Positions 17,001 to 23,778 of a DNA stretch of 64,000 nucleotides are shown one piece after another. The notes below the pieces were generated by a model. That model saw only the letters and a program-made list of their open reading frames with translations. It searched no databases and was not told where the DNA came from. The stretch comes from Hymenobacter sp. YIM 151858-1 (GTDB lineage Bacteria > Bacteroidota > Bacteroidia > Cytophagales > Hymenobacteraceae): assembly GCF_025979705.1 (NCBI RefSeq), contig NZ_CP110136.1:868001-932000 (forward strand), in the 5' to 3' direction. Made by a program: the position numbers and the translations under genes. The first letter of the stretch is position 1. Each line of letters starts with the position of its first letter.

Positions 17001-17974
17001 GGCTGCACGGCATCGACCCGGCTTTTGTTGGGCTCCTTCTTGCCGGTAGTGCTGCTCCACACGCCGCTTTCGGCCACTTTTTGCGCGGTGGCGGTAGGGG
17101 TGTCGCCGTCTTCGAGCCAGCGGCGCCAGTTTTTGAAATGCGTGTACACGCCCCGTTCGCCGCCGGCCAGCAAATCAGGCGTTACGCCGTGCTGCTCCAG
17201 GGCCGCAAGGGCGCGCTCAGCGGTGGTTTTTACCAGGTTCTCGAGTTCGTCGCGGCGTTGGCGCAGGGTTTTGTGCAGCGTCCGGAATTCCTTCAGCTCC
17301 ATTTTCTGCAGCTGCGCCACGGCCTCGTGCACCGATTCGTTCAGCAGAAACTTGCCGAAGCGCATCAGCTCGTCGGGCAGGGTGTTCCAGCTGCGGCCTT
17401 CTTCGGCTTTGCTGAGGGCGTAATCCTGCAGGGTGCGCGTGAGCAGCTCGTGGCCTGGGCCGCGGTTTACCTTGTCGAGCAAGAGCGCCACCGCCGCGTG
17501 CAGCACCGATTCGTCGTCCATCTCCACCTCAAACGCCGCGGGCAGGCCCAGCTCGCGCGTAAACGACTGCACCACCCGCTGCACAAACGAGTCGATGGTG
17601 CTCACGGCGAAATCGGCGTAGTGGTAGAGCACCAGCTTAAAGGTGCGCTGGGCGCGGCTGCGCAGCAGGTTCTGGCGCTGCTCGGGCGTATCGAGCACGC
17701 GCGGCAGCAGGCCCTCGGCGGCCAGCTCTTCGGCCAGCTCCGCCAGCATGCCGTCGGCCTTGGCATCGGTGCCGGGGTAGGCAAAGCCGCGCAGTGCGCC
17801 TACAATACGCTCCTTCATTTCGGCCGCGGCGGCGTTGGTGAAGGTGATGGCCAGAATGGTCTTGTAGTACCCGGGGTCTTCCGAACCTAGGGCCAACCGC
17901 AGGTATTCCTTGGTAAGCTGATACGTTTTGCCGGAGCCGGCAGAAGCGGAATAAATGCGGAAGGTGGCGGGCAT
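14015..17974 (-). CDS. addA: AddA-like UvrD-family helicase with inserted DUF559 domain
   Basis: 1319 aa, the AddA/RecB-like helicase of DNA-end resection. Walker A is SASAGSGKT (residues 8-16); LLIDEFQDTSELQW is motif II, VGDAKQAIYRWRGG motif III, LQTNYRS motif IV, and ITTVHKAKGLAYGVVIVPF plus LYVAFTRPRNRLYI are the late motifs. Between motif IV and the late motifs, about residues 547-736 derive from an inserted element coding for a DUF559 (Vsr-like) nuclease domain. In the C-terminal nuclease-like region the expected D-Y-K is D-F-R (LIDFRLP), so nuclease activity may be lost or altered. A second small AT-rich insertion lies at 14560-14600. The frame is intact throughout. Confidence 0.9.
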   Translation of the reverse strand: MPATFRIYSASAGSGKTYQLTKEYLRLALGSEDPGYYKTILAITFTNAAAAEMKERIVGALRGFAYPGTDAKADGMLAELAEELAAEGLLPRVLDTPEQRQNLLRSRAQRTFKLVLYHYADFAVSTIDSFVQRVVQSFTRELGLPAAFEVEMDDESVLHAAVALLLDKVNRGPGHELLTRTLQDYALSKAEEGRSWNTLPDELMRFGKFLLNESVHEAVAQLQKMELKEFRTLHKTLRQRRDELENLVKTTAERALAALEQHGVTPDLLAGGERGVYTHFKNWRRWLEDGDTPTATAQKVAESGVWSSTTGKKEPNKSRVDAVQPVLQEVFEELTLIRLRYLSQFLLMEGLLPHLFHVSLLSELSKAVQQVSQERNVVLISEFNRRLASIVLREPVPFLYERLGERYQHLLIDEFQDTSELQWNNLLPLVENAVANGFLSLAVGDAKQAIYRWRGGEMEQILRLYQGQTGALVDKAQDEETRDLLAGRYFTLEHALEPASLQTNYRSGPQIIQFNNDFFAHVSQGHPQFGLVQSIYDEGAKQVAPGEASPPGPLSRGEGEPAISKEAAAAARASAAEQEGAVGEFVMTADVNSWEQTSSFAKTMRREPTPAEEALWQQLRGGNLGAKFRRQHVIGHFIVDFVCVSAMLIVEVDGAVHGDPEQADYDTGRSYELQELGYRVLRFTNEQVLNDMPKVLVQISEALKAAEALAEAAAPARTESSGSPLSAGEGGRGGEAHVELLFTQPDAPARIYNPRAGAYTEAPLPGHAATDALDYEESTLYLTLALVEQALADGFRPQDVAVLCRRRDQSRRVAKFLKERGYDIISADSLSLEFAEVVNLLVAILRVLHQPADSLSRVEALLLVDKVVRGLPPTPDRARMIADLAKQDRSLPFFDELRRLGYDVQERQTGNLDLYELSEKLMGLFGLLHRREESEYLFRFLDLTLEYSLRFGNNLGNFLAYWDQRKSNLSINAPAGRDAITITTVHKAKGLAYGVVIVPFADWSLEPRRGEYLWGRLPDVDDRPIADMPPVAVVTQREALYQTALGEQYSVEREKTFVEALNLLYVAFTRPRNRLYIISRRPDGGKTSKADLGPATNIAQLLHRYLLDLGQWNEEQLAYVLSQGALAINNYQLVINNYFPLLNLATADWEQRLRLRRHATTVFDFSEQEKQRDWNRKLHFALRRVLSAQDVERVAGQLTAEGLVSRREQPELLQRLHRLVQRPALVPYFRPGVAAETEREILVGGAPREDYKPDRVVFQPEIGPAPGRVTLIDFRLPPPEDRHQYLLKQYGQLFKRLGYTDVQGLVYYFETEEAVEFAC
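14560..14600. repeat. AT-rich repeat insertion inside addA
   Basis: About 40 bp of nearly pure A/T built from repeated TTAATTA/AATTG units inside a GC-rich gene, coding for INNYQLVINNY. Similar short in-frame repeats are known in many Bacteroidota and cyanobacterial genes. The frame is kept. Confidence 0.65.
15767..16334. mobile_element. DUF559 element with terminal inverted repeats, inserted in addA
   Basis: About 568 bp bounded by near-perfect inverted repeats of 45 bp (15767-15811) and 42 bp (16293-16334), which differ only in the lengths of C/G runs. Each arm is itself palindromic around a CCGCGG core. Between them the addA frame codes for a DUF559 domain (FAKTMRREPTPAEEALWQQL, KFRRQHVIGHFIVDFVC, LIVEVDGAVH, GYRVLRFTNEQV), a fold related to Vsr endonucleases. 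GGCCTCACCC occurs at both edges (15767-15776 and 16331-16340), either a target duplication or a by-product of the repeats. The element appears to have entered addA in frame. Confidence 0.8.
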
Positions 17975-18022
17975 GGCAGGATGGGGTATGCTTGGTAGAA
18001 GGTCGGCTGGCCGAGGTATCCG

Positions 18023-18760
18023 TTATTCCTCCTGATCCTCGGTTGTTGTGGCCGAAGCGGGTTTTGCTTGCTCCACCACAATGCGCGAAGCCCCGGCCCG
18101 CTGCACCATCACTTGCTTGCCCAACTCGGCCAGGTTGCGGCTTTCGTAAATTTTCATGGCCGTCGAGATGTCGATGGCCTGGCGCGTCTGCTCATCGAGG
18201 TCGAAGGTGAGCGTAATGAAATTGAGCTGCACGCCCAGGGGCTCCAGGGCTTTGTTGGAGAGCACCAGTAATTGACTTTCCAATTCGGCCTGATCCAGCT
18301 CCACAATGTCTTCGTTCAGAAACAGCGCCTTGCTCACGTCGCGGATGCGCTTATCAATCACCATGTTCTCGGCGCCTTCGAAGGCCGAAGGTTGCAGCGC
18401 CTCCTGGCTGTCGGCGTGGGCGTTGGCCTTGCCCAGGTACTTGGCCTGCCTGATGAACGCCAGCGGATCGACAATGGTGTAGTCGTAATCTACCTGCACC
18501 GAAGCCCGCACCCGGTCTTTCAGGTTCGTGATAAACCGGCTGTCGCCCTGCATGGGGAAGTTCGGAATTACCACCTTCATGTGGCAGGGGTTCATGGTGC
18601 CTTTGGGTACGGCCTCGCCAGCGGGCACCCGTTCCCATTTCATGCCGCAGTCGGATGATATGAGCACTTGCTGGTTGGATTTGGCGTAGCTGCACCCCGA
18701 GAGGATAGCGGCAGCTGACAGAGCTTGGGCGAGGTTGCGGACGCGGCGGGCAGTTAACAT
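18023..18760 (-). CDS. SPFH/Band 7-like lipoprotein
   Basis: 245 aa with a lipobox signal (AILSGC). The body resembles an SPFH (prohibitin/stomatin) domain: VDYDYTIVDPLAFI is the middle strand region, a DVSKALFLNEDIVELDQAEL helix follows, and GVQLNFITLTFDLDEQTRQAID leads into the AMKIYESRNLAELGKQVMV helix. SPFH proteins form membrane scaffolds; a lipid anchor instead of a transmembrane helix is unusual. The start is the ATG at 18760, just before the signal; the open frame upstream has no signal-like content. Confidence 0.7.
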   Translation of the reverse strand: MLTARRVRNLAQALSAAAILSGCSYAKSNQQVLISSDCGMKWERVPAGEAVPKGTMNPCHMKVVIPNFPMQGDSRFITNLKDRVRASVQVDYDYTIVDPLAFIRQAKYLGKANAHADSQEALQPSAFEGAENMVIDKRIRDVSKALFLNEDIVELDQAELESQLLVLSNKALEPLGVQLNFITLTFDLDEQTRQAIDISTAMKIYESRNLAELGKQVMVQRAGASRIVVEQAKPASATTTEDQEE

Positions 18761-18801
18761 AAGGCTGTCGAAAGCCCGAAAGGTAAGGCCTGAAAACGGC
18801 T

Positions 18802-19230
18802 TTATCCTACCGGCCCCTGCATCCTTTCCACCACGCTCGGCTCGATGCGTTTGGGCCGTTGTGTCAGCGGATCGAGCAGCACCCATTTGGTTTCGGCTTC
18901 GCACAGCAAGGCGCCGTCGGCCACGCGCTCAATGCGGGTAAAGCGCTGCGAGGTAGCGCCTTTCATTTCGCCTACCCAAGTGGTCAGTAGGAGTTCATCA
19001 CCTAGGAGCGCGGGTTTGTGGTAGCGTACGTGGTGCTCCATCACTACCCAAATGTACTGCTCCCGCTCGCCCGCGGGGTAGGCCGTAAGCCAGTGCCAGC
19101 CGGCAATGTCCTGTATCCATTGCACGTACTGCACGTTGTTCACGTGGTTAAGCGCGTCAATGTGCGATTCGACAACCGTAACGGGCCGCGAAAAGCGGAA
19201 AGCCGACGAAGGGGAGGGCGTTGGTTGCAT
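18802..19230 (-). CDS. Acyl-CoA thioesterase, hotdog fold (YbgC/4HBT type)
   Basis: 142-aa cytosolic thioesterase that hydrolyses acyl-CoA thioesters. The active-site motif is DALNHVNNVQY, with the catalytic Asp, near residue 22, followed by the hot-dog helix and strands (EHHVRYHKPALLGDELLLTT, CEAETKWVLLD). The length fits the family. The ATG at 19230 is preferred over a TTG slightly upstream. It is divergent from the disordered-protein gene at 19305. Confidence 0.85.
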   Translation of the reverse strand: MQPTPSPSSAFRFSRPVTVVESHIDALNHVNNVQYVQWIQDIAGWHWLTAYPAGEREQYIWVVMEHHVRYHKPALLGDELLLTTWVGEMKGATSQRFTRIERVADGALLCEAETKWVLLDPLTQRPKRIEPSVVERMQGPVG

Positions 19231-19304
19231 TGTTGTAAGCAAAGGAAGAACACTCTACGCAGAAACCTTCGCTTTGGCAGGGCAGTAAACCTAGGCACCA
19301 ACCA

Positions 19305-20060
19305 ATGCACCTCACGTTCATGCCTTACGAACAGAACTTCGATTATCGGCCGACGCGCGGCGAGCGTGATCAGCCCCGCAACGAAAACCGGAACAACAAC
19401 GAGCGCCGCCAGCAGGATAACCGCCGCAACGGCAACGACCGGTGGGACGGCTACGAGCCGCGCCAGCACCGTGGCCCCGAAGGCAGCCGCTACGACCACG
19501 ACTACCAAGACCGCGGCGACCGGCACAACGACTACGACCGCAGCCAGCCGCGCGGCGACTACGGCCGCGACCCAGGCACCTTTAGCTACGGCCGGCAATC
19601 GGAATATTACGACGGCCGCGCCGACCGCTCTTCGTTTAGCACCTCGCGCGAGCGGCAAAACCCCAGCGCGTTTCAGGGCGGCCTAGGTCCGGGCTCTAAC
19701 CGCTACGAAGGCGACTACCGCGGCGGCCGCGGCCACTACTTCGACGAAGACCAGCGCTGGCGGCGGGGCCACGAAGCCGACCGCCCCGATAGCCGCCGCT
19801 TCCAGGACCCGTACGACCGCGACGACCGCCCGGCCCGCGAACGGCCCTCGGGCTACGGGGCGCCCGGCGAGCGGGTACGGCAGATAAACGACCAGTACGG
19901 CCACGACAGCTACGACGGCAGCAGCCAAAGCGGCCGCTACCGCGACGATAATCGCCGAACCAACGACGACTACCCCGGCCGCGACCGGGCCCGCGACGAC
20001 CGCGACGGCCGCTACCACTACGACGACGACAACGACCGCGGCAACCACCGCCGGCGCTAA
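19305..20060 (+). CDS. Arg/Asp/Gly/Tyr-rich intrinsically disordered protein
   Basis: 251 aa of strongly biased composition: repeated DR, RD, RG, YDRD and NRR-like units with almost no aliphatic residues and no signal peptide. It starts NFDYRPTRGERDQPRNENRN and ends DDDNDRGNHRRR. No fold is expected. The mix of arginine and tyrosine spaced by Gly/Asp is what RNA-binding, condensate-forming proteins use, and a cold-shock protein and an RGG-tailed helicase lie just downstream. A role in RNA or envelope stress is inference only. The start could also be the ATG at 19320 (MPYEQNFDY). It ends with a strong hairpin. Confidence 0.65.
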   Translation: MHLTFMPYEQNFDYRPTRGERDQPRNENRNNNERRQQDNRRNGNDRWDGYEPRQHRGPEGSRYDHDYQDRGDRHNDYDRSQPRGDYGRDPGTFSYGRQSEYYDGRADRSSFSTSRERQNPSAFQGGLGPGSNRYEGDYRGGRGHYFDEDQRWRRGHEADRPDSRRFQDPYDRDDRPARERPSGYGAPGERVRQINDQYGHDSYDGSSQSGRYRDDNRRTNDDYPGRDRARDDRDGRYHYDDDNDRGNHRRR

Positions 20061-20074
20061 TACCAACCATGCGC

Positions 20075-20105
20075 AATCGGCGCCGGGGCATCCCCGGCGC
20101 CGATT
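20075..20105 (+). terminator. Terminator after the disordered-protein gene
   Basis: A perfect 14-bp stem (20075-20088 with 20092-20105) with a 3-nt loop, followed by ATATTTA. Confidence 0.8.
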
Positions 20106-20455
20106 ATATTTACCGCCCTAGGTACCGTGTGTGGGCTTGGCTCCGGGCAGGGGAGGGCGGCGGGCGCAGCGCATCACTTATTAGGTCTGGCTGGGCTGCT
20201 GCGCCATTACAGATGAACGCTACGTTCAGGGGCGAGCCACTTTGGCGCTAAGGGCTTGGCTAGTCGGTGTGCGCTGAACCAGGAAACCAAGCGGTAGAAG
20301 ACCGATGAAACGGATGAATTCGGTACAGAATTCGGTTTTTGAGGCGTGTCAGATTGCTTTAATTTTGTTTGTAAGATATTGGTAATCTGAATGTATGAAG
20401 CCTTGCAAGCGCTTAGGCAGCTTGCGGAGCCCCGCACAAGTGACACGCCTCCGCT
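20106..20455. other. Gene-free stretch upstream of the cold-shock gene
   Basis: About 350 bp that become AT-rich toward the cold-shock promoter. I see no convincing gene; the open frames here lack a credible start or composition. Confidence 0.5.
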
Positions 20456-20484
20456 TTGTCAAAAAATAAATAAGCATATCTTTA
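20456..20484 (+). promoter_or_regulatory. Promoter of the cold-shock gene
   Basis: TTG at 20456-20458 and TATCTTTA at 20477-20484, 18 bp apart, close to the Bacteroidota consensus. The transcript would have about 100 nt of leader, as is common for cold-shock genes. Confidence 0.55.
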
Positions 20485-20590
20485 CCAGCGTTTAAGAATA
20501 ATTGCTTCCGTTTCTCTGTGTTGCCTTTCTTTGCTTTCACAGGCTGCTGTTGCCATTCGGCTTAAATAATTTATTCATCACCTCCTTACC

Positions 20591-20782
20591 ATGCAGACAG
20601 GAACGGTAAAATTCTTCAACGAGACCAAAGGATTTGGTTTCATCAAAAACGATGCAACCGGCCAGGACATTTTCGTCCACGTAACTGGTCTCATCGACGA
20701 AATCCGCGAAAACGACAAAGTGCAGTTCGAAGTGGCCGAAGGCCGCAAAGGGCTGAATGCCGTGCAGGTGCGTCGCGCCTAG
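20591..20782 (+). CDS. Cold-shock protein (CspA family)
   Basis: 63-aa single OB-fold (cold-shock domain) protein binding single-stranded RNA/DNA as an RNA chaperone. Both RNA-binding motifs are present: KGFGFI (RNP1) and DIFVHV (RNP2). The length is normal for the family. It has a long A/T-rich leader and is closed by a hairpin terminator before the DEAD-box helicase gene, with which it is likely to act in cold adaptation. Confidence 0.95.
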   Translation: MQTGTVKFFNETKGFGFIKNDATGQDIFVHVTGLIDEIRENDKVQFEVAEGRKGLNAVQVRRA

Positions 20783-20817
20783 TTAGCCGACGTATCCTAC
20801 AAGGATATAGCGTGATC

Positions 20818-20850
20818 AAAGCGGCCTGCTCCTTTGGGGCAGGTCGCTTT
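20818..20850 (+). terminator. Terminator of the cold-shock gene
   Basis: A 12-bp stem with one mismatch (20818-20829 with 20839-20850) followed by GTTTTT. Confidence 0.8.
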
Positions 20851-20942
20851 GTTTTTACCGGCCAAGGCGAAAAGCGGGCTTGCGCATCGTAAATAAAGCG
20901 CCCTGCGTTTGCGGGTGGCTCTGAATTGTATTATAATTTAAG

Positions 20943-20950
20943 TATCTTTG
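20943..20950 (+). promoter_or_regulatory. -7 box (TATCTTTG) of the DEAD-box helicase gene
   Basis: TATCTTTG in an AT-rich upstream region. The predicted leader is about 165 nt, long enough for post-transcriptional control. A TTG occurs only 14 bp upstream, so the -33 element is weak. Confidence 0.5.
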
Positions 20951-21122
20951 CACCCGCAATTGTAAATCGGTCCGCGTCCCGGCCGTGGCGGTTAGTGTTG
21001 TCTGCCGCTTTCAAATAAGAATAAGAAGTTCGTCTGCTGTCGTCGTCCGTTGTCCTCTCGTGTTGCGTAGGGAAAGGAACGCGCTGGTTTCGATTGCCGT
21101 TTCTATCACTCCCTACTAAGAC

Positions 21123-23021
21123 ATGGAGAAAGTAAAATTTGAAGAGCTACAGCTCTCGGAAGAGCTGCAGCGTGCTATTACCGAAATGGGCTTTGAGGAA
21201 GCCTCGCCCATTCAAACCGCCGCCATTCCGGTACTGCTCGAAGGCAAAGACGTTATTGGCCAGGCCCAAACAGGCACCGGCAAGACGGCTGCGTTCAGCA
21301 TTCCGGCAATCGAAGCGCTCGACCTGAACTCGCGCGAAGTACAGGCGTTGGTGCTCTGCCCCACGCGCGAACTGGCCGTGCAGGTTTCGGGCGAAATCCA
21401 GAAGCTGGGCAAATACAAGCGCGGCCTCTCCGTAGTGCCGATTTACGGCGGCTCGTCGTACGACCGTCAGTTTAAGGCCCTGGAGCGTGGCGTGCAGATC
21501 GTAATCGGTACCCCCGGCCGCGTGATGGACCACCTGGAGCGTGGCACCCTGAAGCTGGACAACTGCAAAATGATCATCCTCGATGAGGCCGACGAAATGC
21601 TCGACATGGGCTTCCGCGACGACATCGAGACGGTGCTGAGCCAGATGCCCGAGCAACGCCAGACGGTGTTCTTCTCGGCCACGATGAGCAAGCCCATCAT
21701 GGATCTGACGCGCAAGTACCAGCGCGAGCCCCAGATCGTGAAGGTGAACCACCAGGAGATGACTGTTTCGAACATCGAGCAGGCATACTACGAGGTGCGT
21801 GGTCCGCAGAAAAAGGACGTACTGTCGCGCGTAATCGACATGTACAGCCTGAAGTCGGTGATTGTGTTTGCTAACACCAAGCGCATGGTCGACGACATCG
21901 TGAGCGACCTGCAGGCCCGCGGCTACTTTGCCGATGGTTTGCACGGCGACATGAGCCAGCAGGCCCGCCAGAACACCCTCGACAAATTCCGCAAAGGCAC
22001 GCTCGAAATCCTGGTGGCTACCGACGTAGCTGCCCGCGGCATCGACGTGGACAACGTAGAGGCGGTAGTAAACTACGACCTGCCCACCGACGAGGAATAC
22101 TACGTGCACCGCATCGGCCGTACGGGCCGCGCTGGTAAATCGGGCAAAGCTTTCACCTTCGTGAGCGGCCGCGACATTTACAAGCTCCGCGACATCATGC
22201 GCTTCACCAAAGCGCAGATCAAGCAGGAGCGCATCCCGTCGTTCGAGGACGTATCGGAGGTGAAAACCACCGTTCTCCTAGGTCAGATCAAGGAAGTTAT
22301 CGAAAAGGGCAACCTCGAGAAATACATCGGCCGCGTGCAGCGCCTGATCGATCAGGAGGAAGAAGTAACGTCGCTCGACATTGCCGCTGCCTTGCTGAAG
22401 ATGGTGATGAAGGAAAGCAAGCAGGCCGAAAAAGGCCTGGAGGCCGACCGCCAGAAGGGCACGCCGCGCGAGGGTTACACCCGCCTGTTCGTGACGATGG
22501 GCAAGAAGGACCGCTTGCATCCGCGCGACCTCGTTGACCTGATCGTATCCTCGTCGAACATTGCCCCGGGCCGCGTGGGCGACATCGAGCTGTACGACAA
22601 GTTCAGCTTCGTGGAAGTACCCACCGAAGACGCCAACGACGTAATTGAGCAACTGGGCCGCACCTCGCTGTACGGGCGTCCGGTATCGTTTAGCCTGGCT
22701 ACCCAGCGCGAAGCCGGTGCCGCAGCAGCCGAAGGCGGCGACGAGCGTCGTCCGCGTCGTTCGGGTGGCGTAGGTGGCTTTGGCGGCAACCGCGAAGGCG
22801 GCTACCAGCGCCGCGAAGGCGGTTTTGGGGGCGGCAACCGCGAAGGCGGCTACGGCGGTAACCGTGGTGGTTACGGCGGTGGTCAGCGTCGCGAGGGCGG
22901 CTACGGCGGCGGCCAGCGCCGCGAGGGTGGTTTCGGCGGGGGCGGTGGCTACCGCGGCCGCCGCGACAACGAGGGCGGCTACCGCCCGCGTCGCGACCGT
23001 AGCGAAGGCTTCGACGACTAG
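21123..23021 (+). CDS. deaD: DEAD-box RNA helicase with RGG-like tail (DeaD/CsdA type)
   Basis: 632-aa ATP-dependent RNA helicase for ribosome assembly and mRNA unwinding in the cold. Motifs in order: F...GFEEASPIQ (Q motif), AQTGTGKT (I), PTRELA (Ia), TPGR (Ib), DEAD (II), SAT (III), VATDVAARGID (V), [10 protein letters not shown] (VI). A DbpA-like RNA-binding domain follows (TRLFVTMGKKDRLHPRDLV ... VEVPTEDANDVI). The last about 80 residues are repeats of GGNREGGY, GGQRREGGY and related units, an RGG-like tail. It has a long leader and a bidirectional terminator, and follows the cold-shock gene. Confidence 0.95.
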   Translation: MEKVKFEELQLSEELQRAITEMGFEEASPIQTAAIPVLLEGKDVIGQAQTGTGKTAAFSIPAIEALDLNSREVQALVLCPTRELAVQVSGEIQKLGKYKRGLSVVPIYGGSSYDRQFKALERGVQIVIGTPGRVMDHLERGTLKLDNCKMIILDEADEMLDMGFRDDIETVLSQMPEQRQTVFFSATMSKPIMDLTRKYQREPQIVKVNHQEMTVSNIEQAYYEVRGPQKKDVLSRVIDMYSLKSVIVFANTKRMVDDIVSDLQARGYFADGLHGDMSQQARQNTLDKFRKGTLEILVATDVAARGIDVDNVEAVVNYDLPTDEEYYVHRIGRTGRAGKSGKAFTFVSGRDIYKLRDIMRFTKAQIKQERIPSFEDVSEVKTTVLLGQIKEVIEKGNLEKYIGRVQRLIDQEEEVTSLDIAAALLKMVMKESKQAEKGLEADRQKGTPREGYTRLFVTMGKKDRLHPRDLVDLIVSSSNIAPGRVGDIELYDKFSFVEVPTEDANDVIEQLGRTSLYGRPVSFSLATQREAGAAAAEGGDERRPRRSGGVGGFGGNREGGYQRREGGFGGGNREGGYGGNRGGYGGGQRREGGYGGGQRREGGFGGGGGYRGRRDNEGGYRPRRDRSEGFDD

Positions 23022-23040
23022 TCCAAGTTTAGACGTATAA

Positions 23041-23078
23041 AACAGAAAGGCCGCCTCAGCTGAGGCGGCCTTTCTGTT
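23041..23078. terminator. Bidirectional terminator
   Basis: A 38-bp perfect palindrome with A and T runs at its flanks, between the convergent helicase and DUF2383 genes; it can serve both. Confidence 0.88.
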
Positions 23079-23143
23079 TATCGGGCTTTTAATTACAACG
23101 GGCAGATTCGAGCTGCCATAAAGCCCGATGAAGCTTTAGCGCA

Positions 23144-23617
23144 TTACTTCGACGAGTCGCGCAGGCTGCGAATTTGATCGTGGGCCTGCTTGATGCCGTT
23201 GTATTGCTTTTCAACAATCGACTTGATTTCGTGGGGCAGGCTTTCCGACTGAACGGCTTTCTGGAAGGCCTTTACGGCGTAGTCCTCGCCACGCTCGCAT
23301 TCGTCCAGAATGGCTTTGCGGTCGTTGCCGGTTACTACCGATTTAATGTTGATCCAGGCGCGGTGCGCGGTGCCAACCACCGAGTCGAGCTTGCCTTCCT
23401 TGGCTTCGGCGGGGCGCATGTTCAGGTTGTGCATGGCGTTTTCCAGCTCCGTGAGGTAGCTGTCGCGCTGCACGGCGTATTGCTTGAATACCTGCTTCAG
23501 GTCCTGATCTTTAACATCGGTAAGGGCTTCGGAATAGCCACGCTCACCGTCTTTCAGGGTTTCAACTAGTTCGTTCAGAACGCTGTGGAGGGCGCTGTTT
23601 TGGTTGTCAGTAGCCAT
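23144..23617 (-). CDS. PA2169-family DUF2383 four-helix protein
   Basis: 157 aa, all-helical and without signal peptide. VLNELVETLKDGERGYSEAL and the later ECERGEDYAVKAFQKAV segment are characteristic of the PA2169/DUF2383 family, ferritin-like four-helix proteins of unknown function often linked to general stress. The two E-R-G-E/Y segments could be metal-binding, but this is not established. Monocistronic and convergent with the helicase gene. Confidence 0.88.
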   Translation of the reverse strand: MATDNQNSALHSVLNELVETLKDGERGYSEALTDVKDQDLKQVFKQYAVQRDSYLTELENAMHNLNMRPAEAKEGKLDSVVGTAHRAWINIKSVVTGNDRKAILDECERGEDYAVKAFQKAVQSESLPHEIKSIVEKQYNGIKQAHDQIRSLRDSSK

Positions 23618-23778
23618 GATGTTTGGGATGTTAGGGTTAGAGCAGATGCGGGAGTATCTCTCTACTGACCCCGTGCGCCTAAGGTTGCGCTTTGGCCCTG
23701 GGCTGCGGCTACTGTGGCTTGCAGGAAGTTCTGTTGATCAGCGGGTTGTGAGTCGTTCTGGCCGCCGGTGGCTGAACC

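Noticed and set aside
16904-17890. Open frame on the plus strand opposite addA
   Set aside because: Shadow of the helicase gene; low-complexity product without domain.
20207-20446. 79-codon minus-strand frame upstream of the cold-shock gene
   Set aside because: Mixed composition, no domain, and it overlaps the probable regulatory region.
22760-23010. GC-rich tandem repeats at the end of deaD
   Set aside because: They encode the RGG-like tail; no sign of independent mobility.
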